NCBI GenBank assembly: GCA_946699065.1
Contig: CAMPDV010002122.1
Coordinates: 1-64,000 of the forward strand
Length of the DNA: 64,000 nucleotides
Origin: Loxodes magnus
Taxonomy: Eukaryota; Ciliophora; Karyorelictea; Loxodida; Loxodidae
Direction of reading: 5' to 3'
The notes beneath the pieces were generated by a model. It searched no databases. It was not told the origin of the DNA and saw only the letters and a program-made list of their open reading frames with translations. The translations under genes and the position numbers were made by a program. Shown here one piece after another: positions 26,860-38,400 of the stretch; position 1 is the stretch's first letter; each line of letters starts with the position of its first letter.

Positions 26860-29280
26860 GAGTATGTTTTATGTAATAAGTATTTAGAAAAGTGAAGAAG
26901 TAAAGTAAGTAAAGAAGATAGAATTTCAGTTTTAAGAGTATGTTTTATGTAATAAGTATTTAGAAAAGTGAAGAAGTAAAGCAAGAAAAGAAGATAGAAT
27001 TTCAGTTTTAAAGAGTATGCTTTGAGAAGTAGTATTTATAAAAGTGAAGAAGTAAAGTAAGAAAAGAAGATAAATTTCAGTTTTAAAGAGTATGCTTTGA
27101 GAAGTAGTATTTAGAAAAGTGAAGAAGTAAAGCAAGAAAAGAAGATAGAATTTCAGTTTTAAAGAGTATGTTTTATGTAATAAGTATTTAGAAAAGTGAA
27201 GAAGTAAAGTAAGAAAAGAAGATAGAATTTCAGTTTTAAAGAGTATGCTTTGAGAAGTAGTATTTATAAAAGTGAAGAAGTAAAGTAAGAAAAGAAGATA
27301 GAATTTCAGTTTTAAAGAGTATGCTTTGAGAAGTAGTATTTAGAAAAGTGAAGAAGTAAAGTAAGAAAAGAAGATAAATTTCAGTTTTAAAGAGTATGCT
27401 TTGAGAAGTAGTATTTAGAAAAGTGAAGAAGTAAAGTAAGAAAAGAAGATAGAATTTCAGTTTTAAAGAGTATGCTTTGAGAAGTAGTATTTATAAAAGT
27501 GAAGAAGTAAAGTAAGAAAAGAAGATAGAATTTCAGTTTTAAAGAGTATGCTTTGAGAAGTAGTATTTATAAAAGTGAAGAAGTAAAGTAAGAAAAGAAG
27601 ATAAATTTCAGTTTTAAAGAGTATGCTTTGAGAAGTAGTATTTAGAAAAGTGAAGAAGTAAAGCAAGAAAAGAAGATAGAATTTCAGTTTTAAAGAGTAT
27701 GCTTTGAGAAGTAGTATTTAGAAAAGTGAAGAAGTAAAGTAAGAAAAGAAGATAGAATTTCAGTTTTAAAGAGTATGTTTTATGTAATAAGTATTTAGAA
27801 AAGTGAAGAAGTAAAGTAAGAAAAGAAGATAGAATTTCAGTTTTAAAGAGTATGCTTTGAGAAGTAGTATTTAGAAAAGTGAAGAAGTAAAGTAAGAAAA
27901 GAAGATAGAATTTCAGTTTTAAAGAGTATGCTTTGAGAAGTAGTATTTAGAAAAGTGAAGAAGTAAAGTAAGAAAAGAAGATAGAATTTCAGTTTTAAAG
28001 AGTATGTTTTATGTAATAAGTATTTAGAAAAGTGAAGAAGTAAAGTAAGAAAAGAAGATAGAATTTCAGTTTTAAAGAGTATGCTTTGAGAAGTAGTATT
28101 TATAAAAGTGAAGAAGTAAAGTAAGAAAAGAAGATAAATTTCAGTTTTAAAGAGTATGCTTTGAGAAGTAGTATTTAGAAAAGTGAAGAAGTAAAGCAAG
28201 AAAAGAAGATAGAATTTCAGTTTTAAAGAGTATGCTTTGAGAAGTAGTATTTATAAAAGTGAAGAAGTAAAGTAAGAAAAGAAGATAGAATTTCAGTTTT
28301 AAAGAGTATGTTTTATGTAATAAGTATTTAGAAAAGTGAAGAAGTAAAGTAAGAAAAGAAGATAGAATTTCAGTTTTAAAGAGTATGCTTTGAGAAGTAG
28401 TATTAAGAAAAGTGAAGAAGTAAAGTAAGAAAAGAAGATAAATTTCAGTTTTAAAGAGTATGCTTTGAGAAGTAGTATTTTGAAAAGTGAAGAAGTAAAG
28501 CAAGAAAAGAAGATAGAATTTCAGTTTTAAAGAGTATGCTTTGAGAAGTAGTATTTAGAAAAGTGAAGAAGTAAAGCAAGAAAAGAAGATAGAATTTCAG
28601 TTTTAAAGAGTATGCTTTGAGAAGTAGTATTTATAAAAGTGAAGAAGTAAAGTAAGAAAAGAAGATAAATTTCAGTTTTAAAGAGTATGCTTTGAGAAGT
28701 AGTATTTAGAAAAGTGAAGAAGTAAAGTAAGAAAAGAAGATAAATTTCAGTTTTAAAGAGTATGCTTTGAGAAGTAGTATTTAGAAAAGTGAAGAAGTAA
28801 AGTAAGAAAAGAAGATAGAATTTCAGTTTTAAAGAGTATGCTTTGAGAAGTAGTATTTAGAAAAGTGAAGAAGTAAAGTAAGAAAAGAAGATAGAATTTC
28901 AGTTTTAAAGAGTATGTTTTATGTAATAAGTATTTAGAAAAGTGAAGAAGTAAAGCAAGAAAAGAAGATAAATTTCAGTTTTAAAGAGTATGCTTTGAGA
29001 AGTAGTATTTAGAAAAGTGAAGAAGTAAAGCAAGAAAAGAAGATAGAATTTCAGTTTTAAAGAGTATGCTTTGAGAAGTAGTATTTAGAAAAGTAAAGAA
29101 GTAAAGTAAGAAAAGAAGTTAGAATTTCAGTTTTAAAGAGTATGTTTTATGTAATAAGTATTTAGAAAAGTGAAGAAGTAAAGTAAGAAAAGAAGATAGA
29201 ATTTCAGTTTTAAAGAGTATGCTTTGAGAAGTAATTGTAATTAGAAAAGTGAAGAAGTAAAGTAAGAAAAGAAGATAGAA
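26860..29280 (+). repeat. 2.4-kb block, copy 2 (offset 5.11 kb)
   Basis: Downstream copy of 21.75-24.17 kb at +5,111. Only its first ~570 bases lie inside the palindrome, which ends in this window at 27431. Confidence 0.8.
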
Positions 29281-29489
29281 TTTCAGTTTTAAAGAGTATG
29301 CTTTGAGAAGTAGTATTTATAAAAGTGAAGAAGTAAAGTAAGAAAAGAAGATAGAATTTCAGTTTTAAAGAGTATGCTTTGAGAAGTAGTATTTAGAAAA
29401 GTGAAGAAGTAAAGTAAGAAAAGAAGATAAATTTCAGTTTTAAAGAGTATGCTTTGAGAAGTAGTATTTAGAAAAGTGAAGAAGTAAAG

Positions 29490-29950
29490 TAAGAAAAGAA
29501 GATAGAATTTCAGTTTTAAAGAGTATGCTTTGAGAAGTAGTATTTATAAAAGTGAAGAAGTAAAGTAAGAAAAGAAGATAGAATTTCAGTTTTAAAGAGT
29601 ATGCTTTGAGAAGTAGTATTTATAAAAGTGAAGAAGTAAAGCAAGAAAAGAAGATAGAATTTCAGTTTTAAAGAGTATGCTTTGAGAAGTAGTATTTAGA
29701 AAAGTGAAGAAGTAAAGTAAGAAAAGAAGATAGAATTTCAGTTTTAAAGAGTATGCTTTGAGAAGTAGTATTTATAAAAGTGAAGAAGTAAAGTAAGAAA
29801 AGAAGATAGAATTTCAGTTTTAAAGAGTATGCTTTGAGAAGTAGTATTTATAAAAGTGAAGAAGTAAAGCAAGAAAAGAAGATAGAATTTCAGTTTTAAA
29901 GAGTATGCTTTGAGAAGTAGTATTTAGAAAAGTAAAGAAGTAAAGTAAGA
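29490..29950 (+). repeat. Local trimer (about 228 bp) duplicated in tandem
   Basis: The three-unit pattern (gtatttata with taag, gtatttata with gcaag, gtatttag with taag) appears twice in a row, a local 228-bp period. The same doubled trimer is seen in the copied blocks at about 52.2-52.6 kb and 55.4-55.8 kb, so it arose before those blocks were duplicated. Confidence 0.72.
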
Positions 29951-30849
29951 AAAGAAGATAGAATTTCAGTTTTAAAGAGCATGTTTTATGTAATAAGTAT
30001 TTAGAAAAGTGAAGAAGTAAAGTAAGAAAAGAAGATAGAATTTCAGTTTTAAAGAGTATGCTTTGAGAAGTAGTATTTAGAAAAGTGAAGAAGTAAAGTA
30101 AGAAAAGAAGATAGAATTTCAGTTTTAAAGAGTATGCTTTGAGAAGTAGTATTTAGAAAAGTGAAGAAGTAAAGTAAGAAAAGAAGATAGAATTTCAGTT
30201 TTAAAGAGTATGTTTTATGTAATAAGTATTTAGAAAAGTGAAGAAGTAAAGCAAGAAAAGAAGATAAATTTCAGTTTTAAAGAGTATGCTTTGAGAAGTA
30301 GTATTTAGAAAAGTGAAGAAGTAAAGCAAAAAAAGAAGATAGAATTTCAGTTTTAAAGAGTATGCTTTGAGAAGTAGTATTTAGAAAAGTAAAGAAGTAA
30401 AGTAAGAAAAGAAGATAGAATTTCAGTTTTAAAGAGCATGTTTTATGTAATAAGTATTTAGAAAAGTGAAGAAGTAAAGTAAGAAAAGAAGATAGAATTT
30501 CAGTTTTAAAGAGTATGCTTTGAGAAGTAATTGTAATTAGAAAAGTGAAGAAGTAAAGTAAGAAAAGAAGATAGAATTTCAGTTTTAAAGAGTATGCTTT
30601 GAGAAGTAGTATTTATAAAAGTGAAGAAGTAAAGCAAGAAAAGAAGATAGAATTTCAGTTTTAAAGAGTATGCTTTGAGAAGTAATTGTAATTAGAAAAG
30701 TGAAGAAGTAAAGTAAGAAAAGAAGATAGAATTTCAGTTTTAAAGAGTATGCTTTGAGAAGTAATTGTAATTAGAAAAGTGAAGAAGTAAAGTAAGAAAA
30801 GAAGATAGAATTTCAGTTTTAAAGAGTATGCTTTGAGAAGTAGTATTTA

Positions 30850-33800
30850 GAAAAGTAAAGAAGTAAAGTAAGAAAAGAAGATAGAATTTCAGTTTTAAAG
30901 AGCATGCTTTGAGAAGTAGTATTTATAAAAGTGAAGAAGTAAAGTAAGAAAAGAAGATAAATTTCAGTTTTAAAGAGTATGCTTTGAGAAGTAGTATTTA
31001 GAAAAGTGAAGAAGTAAAGTAAGAAAAGAAGATAGAATTTCAGTTTTAAAGAGTATGTTTTATGTAATAAGTATTTATAAAAGTGAAGAAGTAAAGTAAG
31101 AAAAGAAGATAGAATTTCAGTTTTAAAGAGTATGCTTTGAGAAGTAGTATTTATAAAAGTGAAGAAGTAAAGTAAGAAAAGAAGATAGAATTTCAGTTTT
31201 AAAGAGTATGCTTTGAGAAGTAGTATTTAGAAAAGTGAAGAAGTAAAGTAAGAAAAGAAGATAAATTTCAGTTTTAAAGAGTATGCTTTGAGAAGTAGTA
31301 TTTATAAAAGTGAAGAAGTAAAGCAAGAAAAGAAGATAGAATTTCAGTTTTAAAGAGTATGCTTTGAGAAGTAGTATTTAGAAAAGTAAAGAAGTAAAGT
31401 AAGAAAAGAAGATAGAATTTCAGTTTTAAAGAGCATGTTTTATGTAATAAGTATTTAGAAAAGTGAAGAAGTAAAGTAAGAAAAGAAGATAGAATTTCAG
31501 TTTTAAAGAGTATGCTTTGAGAAGTAGTATTTAGAAAAGTGAAGAAGTAAAGTAAGAAAAGAAGATAGAATTTCAGTTTTAAAGAGTATGCTTTGAGAAG
31601 TAGTATTTAGAAAAGTGAAGAAGTAAAGTAAGAAAAGAAGATAGAATTTCAGTTTTAAAGAGTATGTTTTATGTAATAAGTATTTAGAAAAGTGAAGAAG
31701 TAAAGCAAGAAAAGAAGATAAATTTCAGTTTTAAAGAGTATGCTTTGAGAAGTAGTATTTAGAAAAGTGAAGAAGTAAAGCAAGAAAAGAAGATAGAATT
31801 TCAGTTTTAAAGAGTATGCTTTGAGAAGTAGTATTTAGAAAAGTAAAGAAGTAAAGTAAGAAAAGAAGATAGAATTTCAGTTTTAAAGAGCATGTTTTAT
31901 GTAATAAGTATTTAGAAAAGTGAAGAAGTAAAGTAAGAAAAGAAGATAGAATTTCAGTTTTAAAGAGTATGCTTTGAGAAGTAATTGTAATTAGAAAAGT
32001 GAAGAAGTAAAGTAAGAAAAGAAGATAGAATTTCAGTTTTAAAGAGTATGCTTTGAGAAGTAGTATTTAGAAAAGTGAAGAAGTAAAGTAAGAAAAGAAG
32101 ATAGAATTTCAGTTTTAAAGAGTATGCTTTGAGAAGTAGTATTTAGAAAAGTGAAGAAGTAAAGTAAGAAAAGAAGATAGAATTTCAGTTTTAAAGAGTA
32201 TGCTTTGAGAAGTAGTATTTAGAAAAGTGAAGAAGTAAAGTAAGAAAAGAAGATAGAATTTCAGTTTTAAAGAGTATGCTTTGAGAAGTAGTATTTAGAA
32301 AAGTAAAGAAGTAAAGTAAGAAAAGAAGATAGAATTTCAGTTTTAAAGAGCATGTTTTATGTAATAAGTATTTAGAAAAGTGAAGAAGTAAAGTAAGAAA
32401 AGAAGATAGAATTTCAGTTTTAAAGAGTATGCTTTGAGAAGTAGTATTTATAAAAGTGAAGAAGTAAAGTAAGAAAAGAAGATAGAATTTCAGTTTTAAA
32501 GAGTATGCTTTGAGAAGTAGTATTTAGAAAAGTGAAGAAGTAAAGCAAGAAAAGAAGATAGAATTTCAGTTTTAAAGAGTATGCTTTGAGAAGTAGTATT
32601 TAGAAAAGTGAAGAAGTAAAGTAAGAAAAGAAGATAAATTTCAGTTTTAAAGAGTATGCTTTGAGAAGTAGTATTTAGAAAAGTGAAGAAGTAAAGTAAG
32701 AAAAGAAGATAGAATTTCAGTTTTAAAGAGTATGCTTTGAGAAGTAGTATTTAGAAAAGTGAAGAAGTAAAGTAAGAAAAGAAGATAGAATTTCAGTTTT
32801 AAAGAGTATGCTTTGAGAAGTAGTATTTAGAAAAGTGAAGAAGTAAAGTAAGAAAAGAAGATAGAATTTCAGTTTTAAAGAGTATGTTTTATGTAATAAG
32901 TATTTAGAAAAGTGAAGAAGTAAAGCAAGAAAAGAAGATAAATTTCAGTTTTAAAGAGTATGCTTTGAGAAGTAGTATTTAGAAAAGTGAAGAAGTAAAG
33001 CAAGAAAAGAAGATAGAATTTCAGTTTTAAAGAGTATGCTTTGAGAAGTAGTATTTATAAAAGTGAAGAAGTAAAGTAAGAAAAGAAGATAAATTTCAGT
33101 TTTAAAGAGTATGCTTTGAGAAGTAGTATTTAGAAAAGTGAAGAAGTAAAGCAAGAAAAGAAGATAGAATTTCAGTTTTAAAGAGTATGCTTTGAGAAGT
33201 AGTATTTATAAAAGTGAAGAAGTAAAGTAAGAAAAGAAGATAGAATTTCAGTTTTAAAGAGTATGTTTTATGTAATAAGTATTTAGAAAAGTGAAGAAGT
33301 AAAGTAAGAAAAGAAGATAGAATTTCAGTTTTAAAGAGTATGCTTTGAGAAGTAGTATTAAGAAAAGTGAAGAAGTAAAGTAAGAAAAGAAGATAAATTT
33401 CAGTTTTAAAGAGTATGCTTTGAGAAGTAGTATTTTGAAAAGTGAAGAAGTAAAGCAAGAAAAGAAGATAGAATTTCAGTTTTAAAGAGTATGCTTTGAG
33501 AAGTAGTATTTAGAAAAGTGAAGAAGTAAAGCAAGAAAAGAAGATAGAATTTCAGTTTTAAAGAGTATGCTTTGAGAAGTAGTATTTATAAAAGTGAAGA
33601 AGTAAAGTAAGAAAAGAAGATAAATTTCAGTTTTAAAGAGTATGCTTTGAGAAGTAGTATTTAGAAAAGTGAAGAAGTAAAGTAAGAAAAGAAGATAAAT
33701 TTCAGTTTTAAAGAGTATGCTTTGAGAAGTAGTATTTAGAAAAGTGAAGAAGTAAAGCAAGAAAAGAAGATAGAATTTCAGTTTTAAAGAGTATGCTTTG

Positions 33801-35400
33801 AGAAGTAGTATTTAGAAAAGTGAAGAAGTAAAGTAAGAAAAGAAGATAGAATTTCAGTTTTAAAGAGTATGTTTTATGTAATAAGTATTTAGAAAAGTGA
33901 AGAAGTAAAGCAAGAAAAGAAGATAAATTTCAGTTTTAAAGAGTATGCTTTGAGAAGTAGTATTTAGAAAAGTGAAGAAGTAAAGCAAGAAAAGAAGATA
34001 GAATTTCAGTTTTAAAGAGTATGCTTTGAGAAGTAGTATTTAGAAAAGTAAAGAAGTAAAGTAAGAAAAGAAGTTAGAATTTCAGTTTTAAAGAGTATGT
34101 TTTATGTAATAAGTATTTAGAAAAGTGAAGAAGTAAAGCAAGAAAAGAAGATAAATTTCAGTTTTAAAGAGTATGCTTTGAGAAGTAGTATTTAGAAAAG
34201 TGAAGAAGTAAAGCAAAAAAAGAAGATAGAATTTCAGTTTTAAAGAGTATGCTTTGAGAAGTAGTATTTAGAAAAGTAAAGAAGTAAAGTAAGAAAAGAA
34301 GATAGAATTTCAGTTTTAAAGAGCATGTTTTATGTAATAAGTATTTAGAAAAGTGAAGAAGTAAAGTAAGAAAAGAAGATAGAATTTCAGTTTTAAAGAG
34401 TATGCTTTGAGAAGTAATTGTAATTAGAAAAGTGAAGAAGTAAAGTAAGAAAAGAAGATAGAATTTCAGTTTTAAAGAGTATGCTTTGAGAAGTAGTATT
34501 TATAAAAGTGAAGAAGTAAAGCAAGAAAAGAAGATAGAATTTCAGTTTTAAAGAGTATGCTTTGAGAAGTAATTGTAATTAGAAAAGTGAAGAAGTAAAG
34601 TAAGAAAAGAAGATAGAATTTCAGTTTTAAAGAGTATGCTTTGAGAAGTAGTATTTAGAAAAGTGAAGAAGTAAAGCAAAAAAAGAAGATAGAATTTCAG
34701 TTTTAAAGAGTATGCTTTGAGAAGTAGTATTTATAAAAGTGAAGAAGTAAAGTAAGAAAAGAAGATAGAATTTCAGTTTTAAAGAGTATGCTTTGAGAAG
34801 TAGTATTTATAAAAGTGAAGAAGTAAAGTAAGAAAAGAAGATAAATTTCAGTTTTAAAGAGTATGCTTTGAGAAGTAGTATTTAGAAAAGTGAAGAAGTA
34901 AAGTAAGAAAAGAAGATAGAATTTCAGTTTTAAAGAGTATGTTTTATGTAATAAGTATTTATAAAAGTGAAGAAGTAAAGTAAGAAAAGAAGATAGAATT
35001 TCAGTTTTAAAGAGTATGCTTTGAGAAGTAGTATTTATAAAAGTGAAGAAGTAAAGTAAGAAAAGAAGATAGAATTTCAGTTTTAAAGAGTATGCTTTGA
35101 GAAGTAGTATTTAGAAAAGTGAAGAAGTAAAGTAAGAAAAGAAGATAAATTTCAGTTTTAAAGAGTATGCTTTGAGAAGTAGTATTTATAAAAGTGAAGA
35201 AGTAAAGCAAGAAAAGAAGATAGAATTTCAGTTTTAAAGAGTATGCTTTGAGAAGTAGTATTTAGAAAAGTAAAGAAGTAAAGTAAGAAAAGAAGATAGA
35301 ATTTCAGTTTTAAAGAGCATGTTTTATGTAATAAGTATTTAGAAAAGTGAAGAAGTAAAGTAAGAAAAGAAGATAGAATTTCAGTTTTAAAGAGTATGCT
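30850..35400 (+). repeat. 4.5-kb block, copy 1 (offset ~25.8 kb)
   Basis: Subtype order recurs near +25,871 and, after a local replacement around 32.0-32.4 kb, near +25,795. Landmarks: 31123 with 56994, the gagcatg units at 31431 and 31888 with 57302 and 57759, 33102 with 58896, and 35007 with 60803. The offset drops by about 76 bases, one monomer, across the replaced stretch. Confidence 0.8.
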
Positions 35401-38400
35401 TTGAGAAGTAGTATTTAGAAAAGTGAAGAAGTAAAGTAAGAAAAGAAGATAGAATTTCAGTTTTAAAGAGTATGCTTTGAGAAGTAGTATTTAGAAAAGT
35501 GAAGAAGTAAAGTAAGAAAAGAAGATAGAATTTCAGTTTTAAAGAGTATGTTTTATGTAATAAGTATTTAGAAAAGTGAAGAAGTAAAGCAAGAAAAGAA
35601 GATAAATTTCAGTTTTAAAGAGTATGCTTTGAGAAGTAGTATTTAGAAAAGTGAAGAAGTAAAGCAAGAAAAGAAGATAGAATTTCAGTTTTAAAGAGTA
35701 TGCTTTGAGAAGTAGTATTTAGAAAAGTAAAGAAGTAAAGTAAGAAAAGAAGATAGAATTTCAGTTTTAAAGAGTATGTTTTATGTAATAAGTATTTAGA
35801 AAAGTGAAGAAGTAAAGTAAGTAAAGAAGATAGAATTTCAGTTTTAAAGAGTAAGCTTTGAGAAGTAGTATTTAGAAAAGTGAAGAAGTAAAGTAAGAAA
35901 AGAAGATAAATTTCAGTTTTAAAGAGTATGCTTTGAGAAGTAGTATTTATAAAAGTGAAGAAGTAAAGTAAGAAAAGAAGATAGAATTTCAGTTTTAAAG
36001 AGTATGCTTTGAGAAGTAGTATTTATAAAAGTGAAGAAGTAAAGTAAGAAAAGAAGATAGAATTTCAGTTTTAAAGAGTATGCTTTGAGAAGTAGTATTT
36101 AGAAAAGTGAAGAAGTAAAGTAAGAAAAGAAGATAAATTTCAGTTTTAAAGAGTATGTTTTATGTAATAAGTATTTAGAAAAGTGAAGAAGTAAAGTAAG
36201 TAAAGAAGATAGAATTTCAGTTTTAAGAGTATGTTTTATGTAATAAGTATTTAGAAAAGTGAAGAAGTAAAGTAAGAAAAGAAGATAGAATTTCAGTTTT
36301 AAAGAGTATGCTTTGAGAAGTAGTATTTATAAAAGTGAAGAAGTAAAGTAAGAAAAGAAGATAAATTTCAGTTTTAAAGAGTATGCTTTGAGAAGTAGTA
36401 TTTAGAAAAGTGAAGAAGTAAAGCAAGAAAAGAAGATAGAATTTCAGTTTTAAGAGTATGTTTTATGTAATAAGTATTTAGAAAAGTGAAGAAGTAAAGT
36501 AAGAAAAGAAGATAGAATTTCAGTTTTAAAGAGTATGCTTTGAGAAGTAGTATTTATAAAAGTGAAGAAGTAAAGTAAGAAAAGAAGATAGAATTTCAGT
36601 TTTAAAGAGTATGCTTTGAGAAGTAGTATTTAGAAAAGTGAAGAAGTAAAGTAAGAAAAGAAGATAGAATTTCAGTTTTAAAGAGTATGTTTTATGTAAT
36701 AAGTATTTAGAAAAGTGAAGAAGTAAAGTAAGAAAAGAAGATAAATTTCAGTTTTAAAGAGTAAGCTTTGAGAAGTAGTATTTAGAAAAGTGAAGAAGTA
36801 AAGTAAGAAAAGAAGATAAATTTCAGTTTTAAAGAGTATGCTTTGAGAAGTAGTATTTAGAAAAGTGAAGAAGTAAAGCAAGAAAAGAAGATAGAATTTC
36901 AGTTTTAAAGAGTATGCTTTGAGAAGTAGTATTTATAAAAGTGAAGAAGTAAAGTAAGAAAAGAAGATAGAATTTCAGTTTTAAAGAGTATGCTTTGAGA
37001 AGTAGTATTTAGAAAAGTGAAGAAGTAAAGTAAGAAAAGAAGATAAATTTCAGTTTTAAAGAGTATGTTTTATGTAATAAGTATTTAGAAAAGTGAAGAA
37101 GTAAAGTAAGAAAAGAAGATAGAATTTCAGTTTTAAAGAGTATGCTTTGAGAAGTAGTATTTATAAAAGTGAAGAAGTAAAGTAAGAAAAGAAGATAGAA
37201 TTTCAGTTTTAAAGAGTATGCTTTGAGAAGTAGTATTTATAAAAGTGAAGAAGTAAAGTAAGAAAAGAAGATAGAATTTCAGTTTTAAAGAGTATGCTTT
37301 GAGAAGTAGTATTTAGAAAAGTGAAGAAGTAAAGTAAGAAAAGAAGATAGAATTTCAGTTTTAAAGAGTATGCTTTGAGAAGTAGTATTTAGAAAAGTGA
37401 AGAAGTAAAGTAAGAAAAGAAGATAGAATTTCAGTTTTAAAGAGTATGTTTTATGTAATAAGTATTTAGAAAAGTGAAGAAGTAAAGTAAGAAAAGAAGA
37501 TAGAATTTCAGTTTTAAAGAGTATGCTTTGAGAAGTAGTATTTATAAAAGTGAAGAAGTAAAGTAAGAAAAGAAGATAAATTTCAGTTTTAAAGAGTATG
37601 CTTTGAGAAGTAGTATTTAGAAAAGTGAAGAAGTAAAGCAAGAAAAGAAGATAGAATTTCAGTTTTAAAGAGTATGCTTTGAGAAGTAGTATTTATAAAA
37701 GTGAAGAAGTAAAGTAAGAAAAGAAGATAGAATTTCAGTTTTAAGAGTATGTTTTATGTAATAAGTATTTAGAAAAGTGAAGAAGTAAAGTAAGAAAAGA
37801 AGATAGAATTTCAGTTTTAAAGAGTATGCTTTGAGAAGTAGTATTTATAAAAGTGAAGAAGTAAAGTAAGAAAAGAAGATAAATTTCAGTTTTAAAGAGT
37901 ATGCTTTGAGAAGTAGTATTTTGAAAAGTGAAGAAGTAAAGCAAGAAAAGAAGATAGAATTTCAGTTTTAAAGAGTATGCTTTGAGAAGTAGTATTTAGA
38001 AAAGTGAAGAAGTAAAGCAAGAAAAGAAGATAGAATTTCAGTTTTAAAGAGTATGCTTTGAGAAGTAGTATTTATAAAAGTGAAGAAGTAAAGTAAGAAA
38101 AGAAGATAAATTTCAGTTTTAAAGAGTATGCTTTGAGAAGTAGTATTTAGAAAAGTGAAGAAGTAAAGTAAGAAAAGAAGATAAATTTCAGTTTTAAAGA
38201 GTATGCTTTGAGAAGTAGTATTTAGAAAAGTGAAGAAGTAAAGTAAGAAAAGAAGATAGAATTTCAGTTTTAAAGAGTATGCTTTGAGAAGTAGTATTTA
38301 GAAAAGTGAAGAAGTAAAGTAAGAAAAGAAGATAGAATTTCAGTTTTAAAGAGTATGCTTTGAGAAGTAGTATTAAGAAAAGTGAAGAAGTAAAGTAAGA
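33500..38400 (+). repeat. 4.86-kb tandem block, first copy
   Basis: First of two adjacent direct copies of about 64 monomers. Landmarks repeat at +4,863 or +4,864: 35007 with 39870, 36223 with 41086, 36678 with 41541, 37741 with 42605, and the aagttag unit near 34073 with that near 38936. Edges are approximate. Confidence 0.87.

Larger units (their letters stand above)
1..27431. repeat. Giant near-perfect palindrome, arms of ~13.7 kb
   Basis: Position x on the left pairs with 27432-x on the right. I checked this at several scales. The first 60 bases of the window are the exact reverse complement of 27372-27431. The block 297-500 mirrors 26932-27135, and 12165-12368 mirrors 15064-15267, both with exact register. 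Blocks at 980, 1818, 2358, 5410, 5561, 5866, 7306, 8218 and 9357 mirror right-arm blocks within 1-2 bases. The order of subtype variants is the same in both arms, so this is a copied 13.7-kb segment and not just two opposite arrays meeting. The differences I found are mostly one-base homopolymer indels. The palindrome reaches the left window edge and may continue beyond it. It may be a real inverted duplication or a foldback artefact. Confidence 0.92.
19700..31300 (+). repeat. Higher-order block, copy 1 (pairs with 42.4-54.1 kb)
   Basis: The order of monomer subtypes over about 11.6 kb recurs at an offset of about 22,681 bases. Matching landmarks include 19924 with 42605, 21062 with 43743, 21365 with 44046, 21821 with 44502, 25329 with 48008, 27463 with 50145, 27843 with 50524, 28147 with 50828 and the gagcatg unit at 29977 with 52658. 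The match is interrupted around 26.2-26.5 kb, where the copies carry different subtype runs. The part up to 27431 is also mirrored in the left arm, so 19.7-27.4 kb exists three times in the window. Edges are approximate, to about 150 bp. Confidence 0.85.
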
